The position numbers and the translations under genes are program-made. This document shows positions 8,090-17,430 of a DNA stretch of 64,000 nucleotides, one piece after another. The number at the start of each line of letters is the position of its first letter. Position 1 is the first letter of the stretch. The notes beneath the pieces are model-generated. The model did not search any database. It saw nothing but the letters and a program-made list of their open reading frames with translations, and was not told where the DNA came from. The stretch comes from Acidobacteriaceae bacterium (GTDB lineage Bacteria; Acidobacteriota; Terriglobia; Terriglobales; Acidobacteriaceae): NCBI GenBank assembly GCA_025462735.1, contig JAOAPC010000024.1, forward strand, positions 62,001 to 126,000. Direction: 5' to 3'.

Positions 8090-9565
8090 CTACCGTGGCG
8101 ACACCTCACTTGCGCCGAGCGCGTCGACTTGAGAAGCGTTGCGTGCTGGTTTCTGATTTGCCGGATGCAGAGTTTCCAGGAATGCTACTAGCGCACTCGT
8201 CTCCGCAGGACTGAGATTTTTCCCGTAGGCCGGCATATTGCCGCCGCCTTGAATTACCTGCCGAATAAGTTGATCTTTGGTAAGTTGGAGAGCGACAGCG
8301 TCCAGCGCGGGTCCGCGTTTACCTCCTCGGTTATCAAGCGAATGACAGTTGTGACATTGCTTGGCTTGGAAAACCAGCGCGCCTTGGCGCTCGAGGGCCG
8401 TACGTCCATGTATGTATTGTTGCGGAATGGGCTCGCTGCTCCATGCGTCCATGACCGGGCTCCAGGGTGTGTGCTCGCCCAAATGTGTCATCGTACCGAG
8501 AGCCACAGCGATCAACAGAACCGTGAGTACGGCAATCGGTCTGCGCTTCCAGCTTTTCTCACCTTCGCCTGCGAAGAATGGAAGCGCCAATAGAACAATA
8601 AGCCCGATTGCTGGAGCGATCAGCAGTATCGGCGTCTCAGCGGACGGGGGCAGAAACGAAAGCAACGCATAGAGCCACAGAAAGAAAAAATCGGGGCGAG
8701 GGGCGGTCTGAATAATGGTTGGATCGGGTTGGCCGCTTGGTCCGAAAGGACCGAAGTAAACCGCGCAAGCAGCAATCGCAAGCAGAATGAAACCGGAAAA
8801 CAGTATGTCCTTCCACACCGCGCTCGGCACGAACGGTATGCCTTCCTTATGAGTGAGCTCGCGGTATTCCTGCATGTATGTGGCGCGCCGTACGATTCGA
8901 CCAGGCATGGGCCATTCATTAATTCCAAGTTTCAAGACCATTAGCAGATGCAAGCCGACGAATGCGATCAACAATCCCGGAATTACAAAGACGTGCAGCG
9001 CAAAGAACCGCGAAAGTGTTGCTCCGGCTATGATCGGACCGCCGAGCATCAGGTTCACAGCCCAAGGGCCGATCACTGGGACTCGACTCGCGATCGATGC
9101 CCCGATGCCTAATCCCCAATAGGCATCCTGATCGAACCGCATGATTTGTCCGGTAAAGGCCATTCCGAGCGTTACCAGTAAGAGAAGGACTCCCACGATC
9201 CAGGTGAGCTCTCTGGGAAACTTATAGGCACCAAACAGGAAAACTTGCACCATGTGGATCAGGACGATCGCGACCATGAAGTTCGAACCCCAGCCGTGGA
9301 GGGCTCGTATGAACCAACCTAGAGCGATTCCGTGATTCAGAGTCTGGAGACTGTTCCAGGCCTCTCCCGCGGAAGGAACGTAAATCAGCGCAAGCAGTAT
9401 GCCGGTGACAATCTGCAGCATGAAGCACGTGAGCGCGGCGCTGCCGAACACATAGAACCAACTTGCGGTCTCGCGTGGGACCGGATGCTCGGCCGTTTCG
9501 CGAATCGGCGTGCCCAACTGCAGTCGCAGATCGAACCACTCGCCGACTTTTTGGATCAGGCGCAT
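8090..9565 (-). CDS. Cytochrome b fused to a C-terminal cytochrome c domain
   Basis: This 491-residue protein is the membrane core of a bc-type quinol oxidase. Haem b ligands appear as H90/H104 and H191/H206. The second pair is 15 apart, as in cytochrome b6, rather than 14 as in mitochondrial-type cytochrome b. The Qo-site motif normally read as PEWY is here PDFF (291-294). Further helices follow. The last 90 residues form a monohaem cytochrome c domain with C404-H-N-C407-H408 and a methionine ligand in NMPAYG. Fusion of the b6-like part, the subunit IV-like part and cytochrome c in one chain is unusual but known in some deep lineages. A good ribosome-binding site (AAGGA) precedes the ATG. 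The start overlaps the Rieske stop by ten bases. Confidence 0.9.
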   Translation of the reverse strand: MRLIQKVGEWFDLRLQLGTPIRETAEHPVPRETASWFYVFGSAALTCFMLQIVTGILLALIYVPSAGEAWNSLQTLNHGIALGWFIRALHGWGSNFMVAIVLIHMVQVFLFGAYKFPRELTWIVGVLLLLVTLGMAFTGQIMRFDQDAYWGLGIGASIASRVPVIGPWAVNLMLGGPIIAGATLSRFFALHVFVIPGLLIAFVGLHLLMVLKLGINEWPMPGRIVRRATYMQEYRELTHKEGIPFVPSAVWKDILFSGFILLAIAACAVYFGPFGPSGQPDPTIIQTAPRPDFFFLWLYALLSFLPPSAETPILLIAPAIGLIVLLALPFFAGEGEKSWKRRPIAVLTVLLIAVALGTMTHLGEHTPWSPVMDAWSSEPIPQQYIHGRTALERQGALVFQAKQCHNCHSLDNRGGKRGPALDAVALQLTKDQLIRQVIQGGGNMPAYGKNLSPAETSALVAFLETLHPANQKPARNASQVDALGASEVSPR

Positions 9566-10101
9566 GTTGCTTTTCCTTCCACCTTATTTGCGACTGGCTG
9601 GCCCGGTGTCGGCATTCCTCCAGCCTTGATGAGAAGTTTTCCGTCCTCGACTTTATAGTCGTACTGAAACAATCCGCGCTCTGGAGGTCCGGAGGCCCGC
9701 GAGCCGTCCTGGTAATAGACGCCACCATGGCACGGACACATGAAGAGGCTCGATTGGGGGAACCAGCGAACCGGGCATCCGAGATGCGCACAGTTGATTG
9801 CAAAAACCTGGAATGTTTTATGGTCGACATTCCGGACCCAGCAGGCAATGGAGTCAGTTTCGCCGTCCCATGCATTGACCACGGGATTGCGATAAGTGGC
9901 GAGACGAGTCTGGCCGGCGGGAAATTGTTCCAGCCCGCCGAGGGAAAGCCACGACTCGTATCCGAATTTCTTTTCGCGGGTCACAGGCGAGAGGAGAAAA
10001 CGCACGATCGGCACGGCCAAGAAAATTCCGACGGCACCGTTAAGAAAAATCCCGAGTTTCACCAGCATCGCGCGTCTGGACATTCCGTTTTCTTGGCTCA
10101 T
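9556..10101 (-). CDS. Rieske 2Fe-2S protein of the bc complex
   Basis: This 181-residue protein has an N-terminal twin-arginine-like anchor (MSRRAMLVKLG, then one membrane helix) and the two cluster-binding boxes C104-A-H106-L-G-C109 and C122-P-C124-H125-G-G. The boxes ligate the Rieske cluster and hold the disulfide. It takes one electron from quinol and passes it to cytochrome c. GGAGAA lies six bases before the ATG at 10101. The upstream reading frame is open but overlaps the diheme cytochrome gene. Its start overlaps the previous stop as ATGA, and its own stop overlaps the cytochrome b start, so these three genes are tightly coupled. Confidence 0.92.
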   Translation of the reverse strand: MSQENGMSRRAMLVKLGIFLNGAVGIFLAVPIVRFLLSPVTREKKFGYESWLSLGGLEQFPAGQTRLATYRNPVVNAWDGETDSIACWVRNVDHKTFQVFAINCAHLGCPVRWFPQSSLFMCPCHGGVYYQDGSRASGPPERGLFQYDYKVEDGKLLIKAGGMPTPGQPVANKVEGKATCA

Positions 10102-10838
10102 CGAGGTTCTCCATTGGCGCGGTCGCTGGAAGCACTCGCGTACGGCTGGCCTGGGAATTGTGTTCGGTGTCCCGACAGCCACGCCACGACATCGGAAATT
10201 TCTTGTGCCGACATTGGTCTTCCCTGGACATCACCTCGCCAGTCCGGCGCGCCCAGTTCCGGGCGGCCTGCAATCACTGTCGTTCGCAGATATTGATTGC
10301 TTACCAGAGCGAGGTAGGATCCATCTACAATCGAGCTGGCCTTGCTTCCCCCGTGGCCGTCCGGTCCGTGACAGGACGAACAGTACGTCTGATAAGCAGC
10401 AGTTCCACGTTTTGGATCGCCAGCAACCTGCGCTGCATAGGGCGGTAGAGGCGTATCGCGGAAAGCATCCGGCTTCGCCCATGCCCGAATTCCACTCACT
10501 AGCGCATCGATCTGTTTGTCGGTGAGCATTCCGCCCGCACTCTGCGCAAAGGCGGGCATCGAAGTCCCCGATACTCCGTTCGCTGCAACGTGTCGAACCA
10601 CGCTATCGTCCGCGATTGCCAAAAAAACGGGATCGCCCAACGCGATCGTCGCTCCGCCTTTGCCGTCTGCACCGTGACATCCGGCGCAGTTCTGGCTGTA
10701 GAGCAGCTTGAAATCCACGATCTGGTTTGGGGGGACGACCTCCGAATCTTTACCAGGGCGTCCCGGTGAACTACTGCAACCGATGCCGGGCGTAAAGGCC
10801 ACTATCATGACAGTCGCGAAAATGTGTCGCCGCGTCAT
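10098..10838 (-). CDS. Diheme cytochrome c lipoprotein of the bc complex
   Basis: This 246-residue protein starts with a lipoprotein signal (GIG-C21), then has two cytochrome c domains. The first haem site is C51-A-G-C54-H55 with a candidate Met ligand in TSMPAF, and the second is C153-S-S-C156-H157. It likely serves as the cytochrome c1 substitute, carrying electrons from the Rieske protein to the CuA/haem c domain of the downstream oxidase. It sits between the unknown membrane protein (two-base gap) and the Rieske gene (ATGA overlap). Confidence 0.88.
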   Translation of the reverse strand: MTRRHIFATVMIVAFTPGIGCSSSPGRPGKDSEVVPPNQIVDFKLLYSQNCAGCHGADGKGGATIALGDPVFLAIADDSVVRHVAANGVSGTSMPAFAQSAGGMLTDKQIDALVSGIRAWAKPDAFRDTPLPPYAAQVAGDPKRGTAAYQTYCSSCHGPDGHGGSKASSIVDGSYLALVSNQYLRTTVIAGRPELGAPDWRGDVQGRPMSAQEISDVVAWLSGHRTQFPGQPYASASSDRANGEPR

Positions 10839-10840
10839 TG

Positions 10841-11698
10841 CTAATGACCGTCCTCGTTGTCTTGATGTACTCGCCCCGAAACCTCAATTCCGGCACGAAC
10901 CCCGAGGGGCAGCGATTGCCACGTGTGCACGCGCGTTTGTCTTGAAACTACGATGCCGGCGACGACTCCAAACCCAATCTGTGACAGGACGAACCAAAGC
11001 CAGTCAATGCGCTGGTTGAGCACGGGATTAATGGCGTCGAGAATGCTGTGCAGCAGGCCAGACCACAAAACCGGCGCGATCGCGCCTCCAAGCAGAACTG
11101 GATGGCGGGGAAACATCGGAAGGGCGACGCCGTAAAGAAGTCCGACCAGCACGGAGCAGAGCAGGTGGATGATCGTCGCAATGATCAGAGCGTCCCAATG
11201 AAAAGCAGCGATTTGCTCTACCGTGGTTCTTGCCGGAAAGAATCCGGCAGACAGTAGATTGATTGGATACCACACACCATGGCCGCTGATAATTCCATAC
11301 ATCACGGCAAGGACCGCCATCGCAACACTCCCAGCCAGGCCGCCCTTTATTCCCGCCGAAATCGGATAGATTTCCAACGGCAGTCGCGCGCGATGCAGTT
11401 CCTCTGTCATCCACCTGACCTGCGTCACTTCCGGCCGACTGGTCGCCACGACCGGCACTCTCTCCTCCACCTGCACGGATTCATGTTTTTCATGCGGCAG
11501 CACCTCGCGGAACCAGCCTACGCAGCCAGCGATCGCCAGGATTGCTCCGAGAATGCTGACGGAAGCGCTCGTAACCAATCCCGCGAAAACCAATGTGAGG
11601 CCGAAAGCCGAGACTATCGGCCACGCTGTCGGTGCGGGCAGTTCTATGGTGGATGGCGATCGATCATGCCCAGGTGGTCTTAGTATTTCCGATCCCAT
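10841..11698 (-). CDS. Uncharacterised polytopic membrane protein in the bc/caa3 operon
   Basis: This 285-residue protein has two hydrophobic helices near residues 25-65, a soluble loop of about 60 residues, then four or more helices from about residue 110. The N-terminal two-helix part resembles small oxidase subunit IV proteins in layout. The C-terminal part ('LLYGVALPMFPRHP', 'GGAIAPVLWSGLLHSI') I cannot place. It lies between ctaE (14-base gap) and the diheme cytochrome (2-base gap), with AAAGGAA before the start, so it is surely part of this operon. It may be a structural or assembly subunit bridging the bc complex and the oxidase; that is inference. Confidence 0.8.
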   Translation of the reverse strand: MGSEILRPPGHDRSPSTIELPAPTAWPIVSAFGLTLVFAGLVTSASVSILGAILAIAGCVGWFREVLPHEKHESVQVEERVPVVATSRPEVTQVRWMTEELHRARLPLEIYPISAGIKGGLAGSVAMAVLAVMYGIISGHGVWYPINLLSAGFFPARTTVEQIAAFHWDALIIATIIHLLCSVLVGLLYGVALPMFPRHPVLLGGAIAPVLWSGLLHSILDAINPVLNQRIDWLWFVLSQIGFGVVAGIVVSRQTRVHTWQSLPLGVRAGIEVSGRVHQDNEDGH

Positions 11699-11712
11699 CT
11701 CTCATTCCTTTG

Positions 11713-12309
11713 CTATCGTCCAAGCACGTAAACGACTGTGAAAACAACAACCCACACCGCGTCGACGAAGTGCCAGTAGAGCGACAGGACGTCGACCCGC
11801 TCAGCGTGCTCTGATTTCACTTTTCCCATAAGAAAAAATGTCATAACGATGGAGAGGGCCAGAAGACCAACAATGACGTGAAAGCCGTGCAAGCCAACTA
11901 ATGAGTAATAGGTTGTTCCGAACAGGTTCGTGCTAATCGTCAGCCCTTCTTGGTAAATCAGCCGGTGCCACTCCGTCGCGGTCCCGTATAGGAATGTGGC
12001 GCCCAGAGCAATGGTGGCGAACCACCAGGCGCCGAAAGTTCCAACACTACCGCGACGAAGCGATTTCGCTGCCAAGTGAATCGTGAGACTGCTGGAAAGT
12101 AAACAGATCGTGTAAAAGACCGGAACACTGAGAACGTCCTTCGGAGTAGGCCCCGTCAGACTCTTGCCGATATAGAAAAGGTAGGCGACAACAAAGATTG
12201 TGAAGATCGCCGACTCGGCGCCGATTAAACTAAACATCCCCACGCGTCCGCGGTCAGGACGGTCCCACTCAATTCTGTGTTCGGTCACAGTTATTGCTGT
12301 CGCATTCAT
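11713..12309 (-). CDS. ctaE: Cytochrome c oxidase subunit III
   Basis: This protein of about 198 residues has five hydrophobic helices. Typical subunit III features are 'GLHGFHVIVGLL', 'YWHFVDAVWVVVF' near the C-terminus, and an early 'FTIFVVAYLFYIG'. It is the short five-helix form found in bacterial caa3 and bo3 oxidases and stabilises subunit I. The ATG at 12309 has GAGGAA ahead; a GTG lies one codon earlier. It is third in the operon after ctaC and ctaD. Confidence 0.92.
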   Translation of the reverse strand: MNATAITVTEHRIEWDRPDRGRVGMFSLIGAESAIFTIFVVAYLFYIGKSLTGPTPKDVLSVPVFYTICLLSSSLTIHLAAKSLRRGSVGTFGAWWFATIALGATFLYGTATEWHRLIYQEGLTISTNLFGTTYYSLVGLHGFHVIVGLLALSIVMTFFLMGKVKSEHAERVDVLSLYWHFVDAVWVVVFTVVYVLGR

Positions 12310-12333
12310 CACAGTTCCTCACTACTCGTACTT

Positions 12334-13995
12334 CTAGTCTGGATCGTCGGGATGTTTAAGGTCCCAGAGCGGGCGGCGGCTCTTAACTTCGGGGATGGTG
12401 GCGAAGTTATAAACGGGCGGTGGCGAATTCGTGGACCATTCGAGTGTCCAGGCATCCCACGGATCGCTTCCAACGGATTCGCCCCGGAAATACGACCAGA
12501 TAAAATTTCCCAAGAAGACCAAGATCCCGGCAGCCTGGAAGAAAACTCCGATGGTCACAATGAGGTTCCAGGTGTCCCAACCCCGCCCGGGTTCGTAGGT
12601 GTATATCCTTCGCGGCATGCCGAGTAATCCTGGGATATGCATAAAGTCGAAGGTCAGGTGGAATCCGATAAAAAAAAGCCAGAAATGCAGCTTACCGAGC
12701 GTTTCGTTGTACATCTTTCCTGACATCTTCGGGAACCAGTAATAAAAGGCGCCGAAAAGAGCGAAGAGAATGCCCCCCACGATGACGTAGTGAAAATGAG
12801 CGACCACGAAATATGAATTTCCCAGGTGCCAATTGAAAGGCGCGGTGCCCAACATGACCCCGGTAAGTCCGGCCACCAAAAATTGGAAGAGAAAGGCGAT
12901 GCAAAACAGCATCGGAGTTTTGAAGTCAATCTTTCCTCCCCACATGGTGGCCAGCCAGTTGAAGATCTTGATTCCGGTGGGGACGGCAATTGCCATAGTC
13001 GACAGAACGAAGAAAGTATTCGCGTTTGCGCCCATGCCGACTGTGAACATGTGATGGGCCCATACACTCATGCTGATGAACCCGATCGCGACTGTGGCCC
13101 CTACCATCACCGAATAACCAAAGATTGGCTTGCGGGAGAACACTGGGACGATTTCTGAAACGAAGGCGAAGGCTGGGAGGACCAAGACGTAAACTTCCGG
13201 ATGTCCAAAAATCCAGAAGAAGTGCATCCACATCACCGCGGAGCCTCCTGCCTGCGTGTCGAAGAAATGTCCACCGAGGTAGCGATCAACCAGCAACATG
13301 ATTTGTGCCGCGGTCAACGGGCTGACGGCGAGTATCACTAGGCCGGCCATCACGAAATTCAGCCATGCAAACAATGGCATTTTAGCTAACGTCATGCCTG
13401 GGCAACGCATGCAAATGACGGTACTCACGATGTTGATCGCCACCCCGATGCTGCCAAAGCCGGAAACCAGAATTCCCAGAATCCAGAAATCGGTGCTATG
13501 CCCCAACGAAAAGGTTTGCGAAGTGAGCGGTGCGTAGGCGAACCATCCAACATCGGGAGCATTTCCCGCTCCGTACAAGCCGTTGGCCCCAACCAGACTG
13601 AAATAGAGAAGCAGGCCACCAAAAGCAGTCATCCAGAAACTGAAAGCATTCAGGCGCGGAAACGCCATGTCCCGCGCCCCAATCATGAGTGGGAGCAGAT
13701 AGTTTGCAAATCCGAACAGGACGGGCATGACCACGAAGAAAATCATGGTGGTTCCATGCATCGTGAACATTCGGTTGAAGACCTGGGGTGAAACAAAGTC
13801 GTTATGCGGACGGATGAGTTGAATTCGGATCACGATCGCTTCGATCCCGGCGATTAAGAGAAACACCAAGGCATAAATGATGTAGAGAATACCCAGCCGC
13901 TTATGATCAACCGTGGTCACCCATTCGTGGAGCCTAACGACGATAGGACGCGATGCTAGTCCCGTTCCCGGCAGCGCGATGGCATCAGTCGACAT
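12334..13995 (-). CDS. ctaD: Cytochrome c oxidase subunit I (A1-type)
   Basis: This 553-residue protein with about 12 helices forms the haem a/a3-CuB centre where oxygen is reduced and protons are pumped. The motif G-H265-P-E267-V-Y269 gives the CuB histidine, the D-channel glutamate and the crosslinked tyrosine, which places it in the A1 class of haem-copper oxidases. The His-His pair 'WAHHMF' and 'HFHYVIVGG' supply further CuB and haem ligands. GAGGAGA stands before the ATG. It follows ctaC by about 30 bases. The other subunit I in this window (36398-38032) lacks the glutamate. Confidence 0.97.
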   Translation of the reverse strand: MSTDAIALPGTGLASRPIVVRLHEWVTTVDHKRLGILYIIYALVFLLIAGIEAIVIRIQLIRPHNDFVSPQVFNRMFTMHGTTMIFFVVMPVLFGFANYLLPLMIGARDMAFPRLNAFSFWMTAFGGLLLYFSLVGANGLYGAGNAPDVGWFAYAPLTSQTFSLGHSTDFWILGILVSGFGSIGVAINIVSTVICMRCPGMTLAKMPLFAWLNFVMAGLVILAVSPLTAAQIMLLVDRYLGGHFFDTQAGGSAVMWMHFFWIFGHPEVYVLVLPAFAFVSEIVPVFSRKPIFGYSVMVGATVAIGFISMSVWAHHMFTVGMGANANTFFVLSTMAIAVPTGIKIFNWLATMWGGKIDFKTPMLFCIAFLFQFLVAGLTGVMLGTAPFNWHLGNSYFVVAHFHYVIVGGILFALFGAFYYWFPKMSGKMYNETLGKLHFWLFFIGFHLTFDFMHIPGLLGMPRRIYTYEPGRGWDTWNLIVTIGVFFQAAGILVFLGNFIWSYFRGESVGSDPWDAWTLEWSTNSPPPVYNFATIPEVKSRRPLWDLKHPDDPD

Positions 13996-14028
13996 CGGGA
14001 TATCTCCTCGGCGTGTTCAACAAATGTT

Positions 14029-15075
14029 TCAACGTAGGGTCTCCAAGTAGGCGGTCAGAGCGACTAGGTCCTGATCGCTCAACTGCATTGCCGGCATCAG
14101 GGACCCAGGTTTAATGGAATCAGGATTTAAAATCCATTGCCGGAGGCTTTCCGGAGTGTTCTTTGCTGCTCCGGCGGCGATCGTGTCCCGACTCATCAAG
14201 TGGGTGAGGTCGGGTCCGAAGCGCCCGTTGGCGGCCGTGCCGGCCACGGTGTGGCAGTTGATGCAGGCAGTGGTCTCGAATACTCGTTGTCCCTGAGAAG
14301 CATCTTCTTTTACGAACGCCGGCTGGCGTTGCTGTTGAATCCACCGGTCAAAGTCATCCCTCGACTGGACGTAAACACGCAGCAGCATCTTGGCGTGTTG
14401 TGTTCCGCAATACTGCGCGCACTGGCCGAGGTAAAGGCCCGTTTCCTGCGGATCGATCCACATACTGTTCGGGTGGTTGGGAATAAGGTCAGTCTTACCC
14501 GCGAGACGTGGAACCCAAAAACTGTGGTCAGTATCGGCGGACAGCAGCTTGATGAGAGTCGGGGTGGGATTGCTTGGGTCACTCACCGGCACATGCAATT
14601 CATTTGCGGTTACCACGCCCCGGCCTGGATACCGATACTCCCACCAGAACTGGTGCCCGATGGCAACAACCTCGATCGTATTTGCAGGCAGAGAGGCCTT
14701 CTGTATGTCGGCAATCACTCGCGCCGTTGCCATGAACAGTGCCACCACAATCAGGACGGGAATTACGGTCCACGCTATTTCCACCTGATTGCTGCCGTAC
14801 ACTTGAGGAGGTTCGCGTCCATCGTCATTTTTTTGCCTTCTGAACTTCACGACGGAATAAAGCAGCAAGGTAAACACGACGACGAAAATGGCTCCCGTCA
14901 CCGCGAGTACAAACAGAGATAGTCCAAAGATCGATTTGGCTGCGGTCGACGCGGGAGCAAAGATATTCGTCGGGCTAAAGGGAACGGCATGGTCCGCAAA
15001 GGCTGCCGCCGAACAGCAGACGCAAACGAAAATCTGCAAACCAATGCCATGGCCAAATTTGTCAACAAGGCGCAT
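14029..15075 (-). CDS. ctaC: Cytochrome c oxidase subunit II with C-terminal haem c (caa3 type)
   Basis: This 348-residue protein has a signal/anchor region with two membrane helices, then the CuA cupredoxin domain with ligands H184, C219, C223, H227 and M230. A cytochrome c domain follows, with C271-I-N-C274-H275 and a Met ligand in SLMPAM. It receives electrons from the bc complex and feeds subunit I. It is the first gene of the bc/caa3 operon, transcribed leftward from the divergent region at 15076-15448. Confidence 0.95.
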   Translation of the reverse strand: MRLVDKFGHGIGLQIFVCVCCSAAAFADHAVPFSPTNIFAPASTAAKSIFGLSLFVLAVTGAIFVVVFTLLLYSVVKFRRQKNDDGREPPQVYGSNQVEIAWTVIPVLIVVALFMATARVIADIQKASLPANTIEVVAIGHQFWWEYRYPGRGVVTANELHVPVSDPSNPTPTLIKLLSADTDHSFWVPRLAGKTDLIPNHPNSMWIDPQETGLYLGQCAQYCGTQHAKMLLRVYVQSRDDFDRWIQQQRQPAFVKEDASQGQRVFETTACINCHTVAGTAANGRFGPDLTHLMSRDTIAAGAAKNTPESLRQWILNPDSIKPGSLMPAMQLSDQDLVALTAYLETLR

Positions 15076-15448
15076 AAGGAACCGGCTCAGATGACCGAAG
15101 CGAGAGTTGATGCGGGGGTAATGAACTCTAGCCGACTTCGGCCGACACGCTCATGTAGCAACTCCACGTCCAGTCGTGAGGTCGAATAAGGAGGGCCACA
15201 TAGCTGGGTTCGGTGCACTTTTGTCCGCGAATCGTGACCTTCGAGCTCACTTGAAGTGCCTACCAAGTCGAAATGTGGACGGTCGTGTCAACCGCAGGAC
15301 GCGTGACCCCGAGACATCATAGTTGTGCTCTGCTCCCTTAATTTCTCCTGCATTCAATCATTTGTCCCAGCCTCCTCCGGTCAACTTTGGCAATCGCAAT
15401 GCACGCGGCAACAATCACTCATGCGAGTTAAGCGAGGGGAACAGAGTT
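15076..15448. other. Divergent promoter region between ctaC and the flavoprotein reductase
   Basis: About 370 bases separate two outward-facing transcription units. It contains several small GC-rich inverted repeats (for example GCCGACTTCGGC near 15131) but no ORF I trust. The promoter of the whole bc/caa3 operon must be here. Confidence 0.45.
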
Positions 15449-16858
15449 ATGCCTGAGACGGAGCGTTATGAGCTCCTCATCGTTGGGAGCGGTGAAGCCG
15501 GAAAGTATATGGCGTGGACGATGGCGAAGGCGGGCCACCATACCGCCGTCATCGAGCGCAAGCTGGTGGGCGGCTCATGCCCCAACATTGCTTGCCTTCC
15601 CAGCAAGAACATCATTCGTAGCGCCAAGGTGGCATCTTTTGCGAAGCGAGCCGAGGAATTTGGGCTGGAGCTGAGATCGCTTTCCGTGAATATGGCAGGT
15701 GTCCAGAGGCGCAAACGCAAAATGGTTGAGGATTTGATTCAGCTCCATCTCGACCGCTACAAGGCGAGCGGAGCGGAACTGATTATCGGCTCTGCACGCT
15801 TCGTGGGTCTCAGAACGGTCGAGGTCTCGCTCAATGACGGGCGCACACGAGTGATTGCGGGCGACCGTGTGTTCCTTAATATAGGAACTCACGCGGCCAT
15901 TCCAGATGTCCCCGGACTCGCGGCGTCCCAACCGATGACACACGTCGAGGCGCTGAACCTCGATCGACTACCGGAGCATCTGGTCGTTCTCGGCGGAGGG
16001 TATGTCGGACTCGAACTGTCGCAAGCCATGCGACGCTTCGGTTCGCGTGTCACCGTAATCGAAAGAGGTCCGCAGCTCGCCGGTCGAGAGGATGGCGACG
16101 TCGGGGGCGCGCTTTTGGAGTTATTCCGCGACGAGGGAATCGAAGTTTTGCTGGGCACAGAAGTTCATCAGGTTGAAGGACGCTCCGGGCAGCGGATTCG
16201 CTTGCATTGCCAGGACACGAACGGCGAGAAAATCGTCGAAGCGAGCGATCTTCTGGTTGCGTCCGGTCGGACGCCAAACACTCGCGGCATTGGACTCGAC
16301 CGGACTGGCGTCGAGTTGGACGGCGGGGGATATATAAAGGTCAACGACCGTTTGGAAACCACCGCTCCTCACGTCTGGGCCATGGGCGAGTGTGCCGGAA
16401 GTCCTAAGTTTACGCACGTTGCTTTCGACGATTTCCGCGTTGTGCGTGACAACCTCAACGGAGGTAATCGCACAACCAAAGACCGGTTGGTGCCATTCTG
16501 TATCTTCACCGATCCCGAACTCGCGCGGGTTGGTTTGAACGAAAGGGAGGCAAAGAGTCGCGGGCTTGAATATCGCGTGGCCGAGATGCCGATGGCTGCG
16601 GTTCTACGCACAAGAACTTTATCTGAACCGCGCGGTTTCATGAAGATGCTGATTGACGCGTACAGTGATCACATCTTGGGGTTCACGGTATTCGGCGTCG
16701 AGGCCAGCGAACTAATGTCGATCGTTCAGACTGCAATGTTGGGAGACTTGCCGTACACGGCACTGCGCGACGCCATCTTGACCCATCCTACGGTAGCAGA
16801 AGGATTGACAGCGCTGCTGGCAAGCGTCACCCCGAAGGCGGTGCGCCGAGCCGCTTGA
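15449..16858 (+). CDS. Pyridine nucleotide-disulfide oxidoreductase (mercuric reductase/Lpd-like)
   Basis: This 469-residue flavoprotein has an FAD-binding GSGEAG at 13-18, the redox-active disulfide C44-PNIA-C49, a second Rossmann motif (LGGGYVGLE) for NAD(P)H, and a C-terminal dimerisation domain. That domain ends in THPTVAEGL, which carries the His/Glu catalytic dyad. Overall it resembles mercuric reductase and soluble lipoamide dehydrogenase paralogues. No merT/merP or N-terminal HMA domain is nearby, so mercury as substrate is not supported. AGGGGA about ten bases before the ATG at 15449 supports this start over the longer frame opening at 15323. It is a single gene. Confidence 0.85.
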   Translation: MPETERYELLIVGSGEAGKYMAWTMAKAGHHTAVIERKLVGGSCPNIACLPSKNIIRSAKVASFAKRAEEFGLELRSLSVNMAGVQRRKRKMVEDLIQLHLDRYKASGAELIIGSARFVGLRTVEVSLNDGRTRVIAGDRVFLNIGTHAAIPDVPGLAASQPMTHVEALNLDRLPEHLVVLGGGYVGLELSQAMRRFGSRVTVIERGPQLAGREDGDVGGALLELFRDEGIEVLLGTEVHQVEGRSGQRIRLHCQDTNGEKIVEASDLLVASGRTPNTRGIGLDRTGVELDGGGYIKVNDRLETTAPHVWAMGECAGSPKFTHVAFDDFRVVRDNLNGGNRTTKDRLVPFCIFTDPELARVGLNEREAKSRGLEYRVAEMPMAAVLRTRTLSEPRGFMKMLIDAYSDHILGFTVFGVEASELMSIVQTAMLGDLPYTALRDAILTHPTVAEGLTALLASVTPKAVRRAA

Positions 16859-17068
16859 GAGCCCAATTCGGAAGAAGCAATGTCGAACTATTGCGCCCAC
16901 CGTCTTGCTGAAATGGTCTCTGCTGGGCTCTGGACTTTCAGGCGCGGGGTCCGACGCCCGTAATACCTTAGTAGAAAGAAGATGGGCGGGTACCCCTTGA
17001 TACCCACCTAGACTGCGGCCGTCCAATATTTACGGCTGGCGCGCCCCTGCCGGGACCAGCCACCCGGT

Positions 17069-17224
17069 TTAAACCGCCCGTGGTCCGCGAATGAAGTGCA
17101 GCACCAACGAAATCAGCGCCACGATCAGCAGAATGTGGATCAGCCCACCGGCCACGTGAAATACGCCCCAGCCTAAGACCCAGCCGATCAACAGAATCAC
17201 GAACAGAATTGTGAAGATACTCAT
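17069..17224 (-). CDS. Lmo0937-like small membrane protein
   Basis: This 51-residue protein consists of two hydrophobic helices joined by a short turn (GWGVFHVAGG) with a basic C-terminus (HFIRGPRAV). This is the pattern of the Lmo0937/DUF5670 family of tiny membrane proteins found in many soil bacteria; its function is unknown. A perfect AAAGGAG lies eight bases before the ATG, which strongly supports expression. It stands alone between the flavoprotein reductase and the phospholipase gene. Confidence 0.8.
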   Translation of the reverse strand: MSIFTILFVILLIGWVLGWGVFHVAGGLIHILLIVALISLVLHFIRGPRAV

Positions 17225-17430
17225 GAATTGAGCTCCTTTCGATAACTCGTTTGCTACCTAATCGATGCATTCGATGGCCCCACCGCGGACTGAGATGCTC
17301 TCCTAGAAGGGTCTGCACAAAATTAGTGCTGTTCCTACAGAGGCTCCACCCAGAAAATGGGCATAAACAGGGCGAGCGCTCTGAAAAAAGGGGTGCCATA
17401 GTCCATGGCATGTGGCTGATTGTGACGGGC

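Noticed and set aside
9463-10296. 277-codon plus-strand frame
   Set aside because: Antisense to the Rieske and cytochrome genes, whose cofactor motifs are unmistakable.
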